Below, one piece after another: positions 57,274-64,000 of a DNA stretch of 64,000 nucleotides; the first letter of the stretch is position 1; each line of letters opens with the position of its first letter. Source of the stretch: Pseudomonas vancouverensis (GTDB taxonomy: Bacteria; Pseudomonadota; Gammaproteobacteria; Pseudomonadales; Pseudomonadaceae); contig NZ_RRZK01000007.1 of NCBI RefSeq assembly GCF_004348895.1, positions 434,001 through 498,000 on the forward strand. Reading direction: 5' to 3'. The notes below the pieces were generated by a model. It was not told where the DNA came from. It made no database searches and saw nothing but the letters and a program-made list of their open reading frames with translations. The position numbers were made by a program, and so were the translations under genes.

Positions 57274-57537
57274 CCCGGGTTTTGCGGTGTGGTTCCTGCC
57301 CCATCGCGAGCAGGCTCGCTCCCACAGACAAGCATCGGTATAGTGCCGCCCCTCTTCGCGTGAGCGGTCGTCGGTAGCGAGACCACAACCCGTGCGAAAT
57401 CGAACTAATAACAAACCCGCGATATGAAACCGGGACGAATGTCGACCCGCCCTCTGTGCCGTGCGCCAAGGGGTGTAACTCGATGTGTCTGCCCGGCGTG
57501 CATTTCTGCCTCTAAAAAAAACAGCGAGGAATAATCC
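57274..57537. other. leader region of the alanine/glycine symporter gene with a single REP
   Basis: A single REP copy (GCGAGCAGGCTCGCTCCCAC, 57306-57325) is followed by about 200 bases before the symporter start. I looked for a glycine riboswitch, common before such symporter genes, and see no GGAGAG...CACCGAAGG...CTCTCAGG core. The stretch has some stem potential but no RNA I recognise. Confidence 0.5.
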
Positions 57538-58971
57538 ATGCTCGAAGTCATTAACGACTTCCTCTCAGGGAAAGTACTGATCGTGCTCATTGTCGGGCTC
57601 GGTAGTTACTTCACGATCCGCTCGCGTTTCGTACAACTGCGTCATTTCTTGCACATGTTCGCGGTGTTCCGCGACAGCCTCAAAGGCAACGCTGGCCAAC
57701 TCAGCTCGTTCCAGGCGCTGATGCTCAGCCTTGCCGGTCGTGTCGGTGCCGGCAACATCGCCGGTGTCGGCATCGCCGTGACTCTCGGGGGGCCGGGTGC
57801 GGTGTTCTGGATGTGGGTGACTGCACTGGTCGGCATGTCCAGCAGCTTCTTCGAATGCACCCTGGCCCAGGTCTACAAGCGCGCCGACGGCGACGGTCTG
57901 TACCGAGGCGGCCCGGCTTACTACATCCAGCACGGCCTGAAGCGCAAAGGCATGGCGGTGGTGTTCTCCATCCTGCTGCTGGTCACCTACGGCTTCGCCT
58001 TCATTGGCCTGCAGTCGTACACCGTGACCCATTCGCTGCAGAACGCCTTTGCCTTCGACCCACGCCACACCGGCATCGTCCTGGCAGTGTTGCTGGCCAT
58101 CACCTTCATCGGCGGCATCAAGCGCATCGCCTCGGTGTCCGACCTGCTGGTACCGATCAAGACCCTGGCCTACATCGGCGTAACCCTGTACGTGATCGGC
58201 ACGCAGATCGAACACGTGCCCGCCATGCTGGAAACCATCTTCAAAAGCGCCTTCGGCCTCGACCCGGCGTTCGGCGGCCTGCTCGGCAGCGCCATCGTCA
58301 TGGGCGTGAAGCGCGGCGTGTTCGCCAACGAAGCGGGACTGGGCAGTGCGCCGAACGTCGCCGCAGTCGCTGCCGTGAAGCACCCGGGCGCCCAAGGCGT
58401 GGTTCAGGCGTTCAGCGTGTTTCTCGACACGTTCGTGATCTGCACCTGCACCGCGCTGCTGATTCTGTTGTCGGGCTTCTACACCCCGGGCTTCGAAGGT
58501 GACGGCATCGTCCTGACCCAGAACTCGCTGGCCGCCGTGGTCGGTGACTGGGGCCGCATGTTCGTCAGTGTCGCGCTGTCGCTGTTCGTCTTCACCTGCA
58601 TCCTCTACAACTACTACCTGGGCGAGAACAGCCTGCAATTTCTCACCCGCAACCGCGCCGCGCTGATGACCTTCCGCGGCCTGGTGCTGGCGCTGGTGGT
58701 ATGGGGTTCGATGCAGGACCTTTCGACCGTGTTCGCCTTCGCCGACATCACCATGACCTGCCTGGCCTTCGTCAACCTGGTGGCTCTGGCGATGCTGTTC
58801 AAGGTCGGCCTGCGCGTCATGCGCGACTACGACGAGCAGCGCCGCATCGGCGTCAAGCAGCCCGTGTTCGACGCCAGCAAATTTACCGATCTGGACCTGG
58901 ACCTGAAGGCCTGGCCGACCAATCCACCGGCTGACGCTCAGCCGCAAGGCATCCCCGCAGCGCAACGCTGA
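57538..58971 (+). CDS. alanine/glycine:sodium symporter (AGCS family)
   Basis: A 477-residue Na+-dependent transporter of the AlsT/DagA type with about 11 membrane helices. The family motif GRVGAGNIAGVGIAVTLGGP (Na+ and amino-acid site) is near residues 70-89, and GVFANEAGLGSAPNVAAVAA is also typical. It imports alanine, glycine or serine by family. A CGAGGAAT site precedes the ATG. It is upstream of ansA, separated by a REP pair, so not necessarily cotranscribed. Confidence 0.93.
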   Translation: MLEVINDFLSGKVLIVLIVGLGSYFTIRSRFVQLRHFLHMFAVFRDSLKGNAGQLSSFQALMLSLAGRVGAGNIAGVGIAVTLGGPGAVFWMWVTALVGMSSSFFECTLAQVYKRADGDGLYRGGPAYYIQHGLKRKGMAVVFSILLLVTYGFAFIGLQSYTVTHSLQNAFAFDPRHTGIVLAVLLAITFIGGIKRIASVSDLLVPIKTLAYIGVTLYVIGTQIEHVPAMLETIFKSAFGLDPAFGGLLGSAIVMGVKRGVFANEAGLGSAPNVAAVAAVKHPGAQGVVQAFSVFLDTFVICTCTALLILLSGFYTPGFEGDGIVLTQNSLAAVVGDWGRMFVSVALSLFVFTCILYNYYLGENSLQFLTRNRAALMTFRGLVLALVVWGSMQDLSTVFAFADITMTCLAFVNLVALAMLFKVGLRVMRDYDEQRRIGVKQPVFDASKFTDLDLDLKAWPTNPPADAQPQGIPAAQR

Positions 58972-59014
58972 TCGGTTAAAGTGCGCCATCCCTTGTGGGA
59001 AAGTGCGCAATTAC

Positions 59015-59106
59015 CTGTAGGAGCGGGCTAGCTCGCGAAAGCGGTGTTTCAGATGACATTGATGTCAACTGACGCGACCTCTTCGCGAGCAAGCCCCTCC
59101 CACACA
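59015..59106. repeat. REP pair
   Basis: TGTAGGAGCGGGCTAGCTCG on the left and CGCGAGCAAGCCCCTCCCAC on the right form an inverted pair about 35 bases apart, between the symporter and ansA. Confidence 0.8.
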
Positions 59107-59133
59107 GGACGTCATTGTTCTCGGAGCGTCTCC

Positions 59134-60138
59134 ATGAATTCCTCGACCTACCCTGCTGCCCAGCACGTCATGGTGCTCTACACCGGCGGCACCATCGGCA
59201 TGCAGGCCAGCGCCAACGGCCTGGCTCCTGCTTCCGGTTTCGAAGCGCGGATGCGCGAGCACCTGCTCAGCCAGCCGGAACTGGTGGTGCCGCAATGGCG
59301 TTTTCGCGAGATGTCGCCGCTGATCGACAGCGCCAATATGACTCCGGCCTATTGGCAGCAACTGCGTGAAGCGGTGTTCGATGCGGTGGATGTGCAAGGC
59401 TGCGACAGCGTGCTGATCCTGCATGGCACCGATACCCTGGCCTACAGCGCTGCGGCCATGAGTTTCCAGTTGCTCGGCCTCCAGGCCCGGGTGTGCTTCA
59501 CCGGCTCCATGTTGCCGGCCGGCGTTCCTGACAGCGACGCCTGGGAAAATCTCGGCGGTGCCTTGGTTGCCCTGGGACAAGGCCTGGCGCCGGGTGTGCA
59601 TCTGTACTTCCACGGCGAACTGCTGGCACCCACCCGCTGCGCCAAAGTGCGCAGTTTCGGCCGACATCCGTTCAAGCGCCTGGAACGCCAGGGCGGCGGC
59701 GTGAAAGCCGCTTCCCTGCCGGTCGCGTTGAACTACAACCAGCCCAAACATCTGGCGAACGTCGCTGTATTGCCATTGTTTCCGGGGATCAGCGCCGGGG
59801 TGTTGAACGGCCTGATCGACAGCGGCATTCAAGGCCTGGTGCTGGAGTGCTATGGCAGCGGTACCGGACCGAGTGACAACCCCGAGTTCCTCGCCAGCCT
59901 TGCTCGTGCGCGGGACAACGGTGTGGTCGTGGTAGCGGTCACGCAGTGCCATGAAGGTGGCGTAGAACTGGACGTCTACGAGGCTGGCAGTCGCTTGCGG
60001 GGTGTGGGGGTTTTGTCCGGTGGCGGCATGACCCGCGAGGCCGCGTTCGGCAAGCTGCATGGTTTGTTGGGTACGGGACTCGATGTGGCTGAAGTACGGC
60101 GCCTGATCGAACTCGACCTGTGTGGCGAACTCAGCTGA
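59134..60138 (+). CDS. ansA: L-asparaginase, type I
   Basis: A 334-residue enzyme hydrolysing asparagine to aspartate and ammonia. Both Thr motifs are present: TGGTIGM near residue 18 (first catalytic Thr) and HGTDTLAYSAAAM near 98 (the second Thr-Asp pair). The type I cytoplasmic form fits, as there is no signal peptide and the length matches AnsA (about 338). The ATG at 59134 has a GGAG site; the longer frame passes through the REP repeat and is not credible. Confidence 0.92.
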   Translation: MNSSTYPAAQHVMVLYTGGTIGMQASANGLAPASGFEARMREHLLSQPELVVPQWRFREMSPLIDSANMTPAYWQQLREAVFDAVDVQGCDSVLILHGTDTLAYSAAAMSFQLLGLQARVCFTGSMLPAGVPDSDAWENLGGALVALGQGLAPGVHLYFHGELLAPTRCAKVRSFGRHPFKRLERQGGGVKAASLPVALNYNQPKHLANVAVLPLFPGISAGVLNGLIDSGIQGLVLECYGSGTGPSDNPEFLASLARARDNGVVVVAVTQCHEGGVELDVYEAGSRLRGVGVLSGGGMTREAAFGKLHGLLGTGLDVAEVRRLIELDLCGELS

Positions 60139-60168
60139 CACACCATCGCCCCAATAGGAGCAAGCCTT

Positions 60169-60257
60169 TGTGGCGAGGGAGCTTGCTCCCGTTGGGTCGC
60201 GCAGCGGCCCCATTGCGTCTGCTTCGCAGCCGAGCGGGAGCAAGCTCCCTCGCCACA
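60169..60257. repeat. long REP-type inverted repeat (GGCGAGGGAGC class)
   Basis: TGTGGCGAGGGAGCTTGCTC near the left and GAGCAAGCTCCCTCGCCACA at the right are perfect reverse complements over about 20 bases, with about 45 bases between. This is a third REP-related sequence class in the window. Confidence 0.85.
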
Positions 60258-60330
60258 GACTCCATCAGGATTGACGCCATCCGGCATGCAACTTGCTGCC
60301 GTTTCCAGCATCCCCAGGCTGGAAGTCCCT

Positions 60331-61326
60331 ATGCTCCACTCCCACCTCACTACCCTCAACGCCGTCTCGCTGATCCTCAACACCTTCAAGGCTGAAGGCT
60401 TGTCCAGCGAGGCGTTGCTGGCCGGCAGCGGCATCAGCGCCGCGGACCTGAACCGTGCCGACACACGCATCACCACCAATCAGGAGATGCAGGTCTGCGC
60501 CAACGCCGTTGCGCTCAAGCACGACATCGGCCTGGAACTGGGCCGACGCATGCACGTGTCCTGCTACGGCATACTCGGTTACGCCCTGCTGACCTGTGCC
60601 ACCTTCGGTGACGCTTTGCGCCTGGCGATACGTTATCCGGCCCTGCTGGGAACACTTTTCGAGTTGAGCCTGGAGGACGATGGCGAGCGCGTCTGGTTCG
60701 TCGCCGCCGATTACCGTGAGAGCCCGGCCATGGCCGTGTTCAACGCCGAATTCTGCCTGGTATCGCTGAAAGTCATCTGTGACGATTTGCTCGGCCACCC
60801 GTTGCCGCTGCTCGCCACGCGCTTCGAGCACGCAGCGCCGGATTACCGCGACAGTTATGCCGAGCACTTCGACAGCTCATTGCACTTCGCCGCCAAGGAC
60901 AATGCGTTTGCCTTCGACCGGCACTGGCTTGATCAGCCATTGCCGCTGGCCGATGTCATCACGCATCAGGCCATGGCCGAACGCTGCCGCAAACAGAATC
61001 TCGAGTTCACCGGCAGACAGGCGTGGCTGGGGCGAATCCGCCAGTTGCTCAGCGCGCAATTGAACGCCGCACCGGGCCTGGAAGGCCTGGCCGAACAGAT
61101 GAATTGCTCTGCCCGTACCCTGCGCCGTCATCTCAAGGACCTGGGTTGCAGCTATCAGGAATTGCTCGATGAGCTGCGTTTCGAACAGGCCAAGCAAATG
61201 CTCTGCGAGGATCAACTGCCGATCTACCAGATTGCCGAGGCGCTCGGTTTCAGCGAGACCGCGAGTTTTCGTCATGCATTCGTGCGCTGGAGCGGTGTGG
61301 CGCCGAGCCAGTTCCGCCCACATTGA
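60331..61326 (+). CDS. AraC-family transcriptional regulator
   Basis: A 331-residue regulator with an N-terminal arabinose-binding-like (AraC_binding_2) ligand domain and C-terminal double HTH. The latter includes LEGLAEQMNCSARTLRRHLK and the AraC signature IYQIAEALGFSETASFRHAF. It resembles OruR/ArgR-type regulators of Pseudomonas amino-acid catabolism. ATG 60331 has a GGAAG site; a longer frame starts at 60271 without one. It is close to ansA and the acetylpolyamine amidohydrolase gene, one of which it may control. Ligand unknown. Confidence 0.9.
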   Translation: MLHSHLTTLNAVSLILNTFKAEGLSSEALLAGSGISAADLNRADTRITTNQEMQVCANAVALKHDIGLELGRRMHVSCYGILGYALLTCATFGDALRLAIRYPALLGTLFELSLEDDGERVWFVAADYRESPAMAVFNAEFCLVSLKVICDDLLGHPLPLLATRFEHAAPDYRDSYAEHFDSSLHFAAKDNAFAFDRHWLDQPLPLADVITHQAMAERCRKQNLEFTGRQAWLGRIRQLLSAQLNAAPGLEGLAEQMNCSARTLRRHLKDLGCSYQELLDELRFEQAKQMLCEDQLPIYQIAEALGFSETASFRHAFVRWSGVAPSQFRPH

Positions 61327-61334
61327 TATCTTCT

Positions 61335-61364
61335 CTGTGGTGGCCGGCTTGCCAGCTCCCACAG
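61335..61364. repeat. short REP-like hairpin
   Basis: CTGTGGTGGCCGGC and GCCAGCTCCCACAG form an imperfect stem 9 bases after the AraC-type gene stop. Confidence 0.55.
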
Positions 61365-61530
61365 GTTTGTATCTTTGACCCACTTCTGGGCAAGCCTGAG
61401 CCATTCAGGGGCGAATTTCGGTCAGTTTTTTTGGCCGTATCAATCCCCTTTTGGCCTCTCCTGACGTTCTCCGATTCGCCCTGCGCCGCAACACTGTGTC
61501 CAACCGAATCAGCCCTGCGGAGAACAACAA

Positions 61531-62562
<1,032 letters not shown>

Positions 62563-62574
62563 GGATCCAGAACA

Positions 62575-63675
62575 ATGAAAAGTCTCAAGCGCTTTATCGC
62601 GCCGGCACTGTGCGCGACGCTGCTGACCGGCGCCGCTCACGCTGAAGAACGCACGTTGCGCGTCTACAACTGGTTCGACTACATCACGCCCAAGGCCCTG
62701 GAAGACTTCAAGGCGCAGAACACCCAGACCAAACTGGTCTACGACATCTTCGACACTAACGAAGCGCTGGAGGCCAAGTTGCTGACCGGCAACTCCGGCT
62801 ACGACGTCGTAGTGCCGTCCAACGTGTTCCTCGCCAAGCAGATCGAGGCCGGGGTGTTCCAGCCGCTGGACCGTAGCAAGCTGCCGAACTGGAATCACCT
62901 CGACCCGAAACTGATGAAGCTGATCGAGGCCAACGACCCGGGCAACAAATTTGCCGTGCCCTACATGTACGGCACCATCCTCATCGGCTTCAACCCGGAC
63001 AAGGTCAAGGCCGTGCTCGGTGACAACGCCCCCGTGGACAGCTGGGACCTGATCTTCAAGGAAGAGAACATCAGCAAGCTCAAACAGTGCGGCGTCGCCC
63101 TGCTCGATTCGCCGTCGGAGATCCTGCCACTGGCCCTGCAACACCTCGGCCTGGACCCCAACAGCAAGAAGCCGGCGGACTACGACAAGGCTGAAGCGCT
63201 GCTGATGAAGATTCGGCCGTACATCACCTACTTCCATTCGTCCAAGTACATGGCCGACATCGCCAACGGTGACATCTGCGTGGCGGTCGGTTATTCCGGC
63301 AGCTTCTCGCAAGCCGCCAACCGCGCCAAGGAAGCCAAGAACGGCGTGACGGTGGACATGCGCCTGCCGAAAGAAGGCGCGCCGATCTGGTTCGACATGC
63401 TGGCGATTCCGAAGGGAGCGAAGAACACCGAAGACGCCTACACCTTCATCAACTACCTGCTGCAACCGCAGGTGATTGCACCAGTCAGTGACTTCGTCGG
63501 TTACCCGAACCCGAACAAGGACGCCACGGAAATGGTCGACCCGGCGATCCGCAACAACCCGAACCTGTACCCGACCGATGCGGCGATGAACACGCTCTAC
63601 ACCCTGCAACCGCTACCACGCGACGCAGAACGGGCGCGTACCCGGGCCTGGACCAAAATCAAGTCCGGGACCTGA
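62575..63675 (+). CDS. polyamine ABC transporter substrate-binding protein (PotF/SpuD family)
   Basis: A 366-residue periplasmic binding protein. Signal peptide residues 1-23 (MKSLKRFIAPALCATLLTGA, then AHA). The mature start LRVYNWFDYITPKALEDFKA and the stretch YDVVVPSNVFLAKQI are family hallmarks. It is 12 bases after the acetylpolyamine amidohydrolase gene, as in the P. aeruginosa PA1409-PA1410 pair, so it probably captures the amidohydrolase substrate or product. No permease gene is adjacent in the window. Confidence 0.92.
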   Translation: MKSLKRFIAPALCATLLTGAAHAEERTLRVYNWFDYITPKALEDFKAQNTQTKLVYDIFDTNEALEAKLLTGNSGYDVVVPSNVFLAKQIEAGVFQPLDRSKLPNWNHLDPKLMKLIEANDPGNKFAVPYMYGTILIGFNPDKVKAVLGDNAPVDSWDLIFKEENISKLKQCGVALLDSPSEILPLALQHLGLDPNSKKPADYDKAEALLMKIRPYITYFHSSKYMADIANGDICVAVGYSGSFSQAANRAKEAKNGVTVDMRLPKEGAPIWFDMLAIPKGAKNTEDAYTFINYLLQPQVIAPVSDFVGYPNPNKDATEMVDPAIRNNPNLYPTDAAMNTLYTLQPLPRDAERARTRAWTKIKSGT

Positions 63676-63701
63676 GCAGGTCACCGCGCAAACCGCCACA
63701 C

Positions 63702-63729
63702 AGACCCGCGTTGATGCGGGTCTTTTTTT
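63702..63729 (+). terminator. terminator after the polyamine-binding protein gene
   Basis: AGACCCGC, a GTTGAT loop and GCGGGTCTTTTTTT: an 8-bp stem with a seven-T tract, about 26 bases after the stop. Confidence 0.95.
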
Positions 63730-63826
63730 GGAGCGATAGGTAATTACCGCCAAGGCGCTAACACTGATCACTAGCCTCATTTCTCCGGGACGATGACGCC
63801 ATCGCCCCCTTCATAGGGAAATGACC

Positions 63827-64000
63827 ATGACAAACACTGTAAAAGCCAGCGCAAAGGTCCACGAACACCATCAAGGCCCCATCATTAGCGAAGTCGCGGC
63901 AAACATGCTGCGAGAAGCCCTGAAGGAGCGCTTTTCAACTCAAGACCTCGACCCGGACCAGACCCTGATCGGTACCCCGCAATGGCAGTTGGTCGATGGC
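63827..64000 (+). CDS. partial gene: N-terminus resembling DUF6543 / dermonecrotic-type toxin proteins
   Basis: An open frame begins at ATG 63827 (AGGGA 8 bases upstream) and runs to the window edge (58 codons, no stop). The part SEVAANMLREALKERFSTQD followed by LDPDQTLIGTPQWQL resembles the start of the large Pseudomonas DUF6543 toxins, which are often over 1000 residues. This is from memory of the family pattern and only the N-terminus is seen. The function, and whether the gene is intact, cannot be judged from here. Confidence 0.45.
   Translation, partial: MTNTVKASAKVHEHHQGPIISEVAANMLREALKERFSTQDLDPDQTLIGTPQWQLVDG

Noticed and set aside
57331..57537. Possible glycine riboswitch before the alanine/glycine symporter gene
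   Set aside because: Known glycine-riboswitch core elements (GGAGAG, CACCGAAGG, CTCTCAGG) are not present.

Overview
The window looks like ordinary chromosome from a Pseudomonas of the fluorescens/putida side of the genus. The evidence is high GC with strong GC-ending codon bias, REP-type palindromes of the GTGGGAGC class between genes, and a gene order that follows the P. aeruginosa PA5312-PA5375 and PA5425-PA5430 segments almost gene for gene. The synteny statement is from memory, not from an alignment. I recognised no rRNA, tRNA, CRISPR array, prophage, IS element or plasmid gene.

Layout. 0.1-6.5 kb: an MFS pump, the polyamine-route aldehyde dehydrogenase kauB, a cupin, an I78 inhibitor, rpmG-rpmB and an orphan peptide-binding protein. 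6.6-13.2 kb: radC, then coaBC-dut-algC-argB (coenzyme A, dUTP hydrolysis, alginate/LPS sugar phosphates, arginine), with pyrE and crc divergent. 13.3-21.6 kb: gltS, a small membrane protein, rph, then yicC-gmk and rpoZ-spoT-ridA. 21.7-30 kb: an epimerase, exbB-exbD-tonB, oxyR-recG and a YbaK/HDOD fusion. 30.5-34.5 kb: a DUF6124 gene, an HU gene, rubredoxin reductase and rubredoxin, and ubiC-ubiA.

35-48 kb is the phosphate block: phoB-phoR, a CBS-domain membrane protein, an M23 peptidase, a receiver/PilZ-like regulator, then pstS, pstC-pstA-pstB-phoU on the opposite strand. Three Pho boxes (before phoB, pstC and pstS) are readable by eye, and all have a 10-nt spacing to a -10 hexamer. This is a self-regulating phosphate-starvation regulon.

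48-57 kb: an organic-acid type MFS carrier, a YciA-like thioesterase, a YeaD mutarotase, DUF3299 and GlsB proteins, purE-purK, an AT-rich islet with a leaderless metzincin-like protease, and a LysR gene divergent from aspA. 57.5-64 kb: amino-acid and polyamine uptake and catabolism (an alanine/glycine:Na+ symporter, L-asparaginase, an AraC regulator, an acetylpolyamine amidohydrolase and a spermidine/putrescine-type binding protein). The window ends inside a gene whose N-terminus resembles the large Pseudomonas DUF6543 toxins.

Most of the window is core genome. The places I would look at again are the metzincin islet (53.8-54.65 kb), the truncated toxin-like gene at the right edge, the pstC promoter/start conflict, the hairpin at the very start of the purE transcript, a 64-bp near-perfect palindrome beside pstS, and the repeated half-sites between pyrE and crc. 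I do not see a clearly new multi-gene system.
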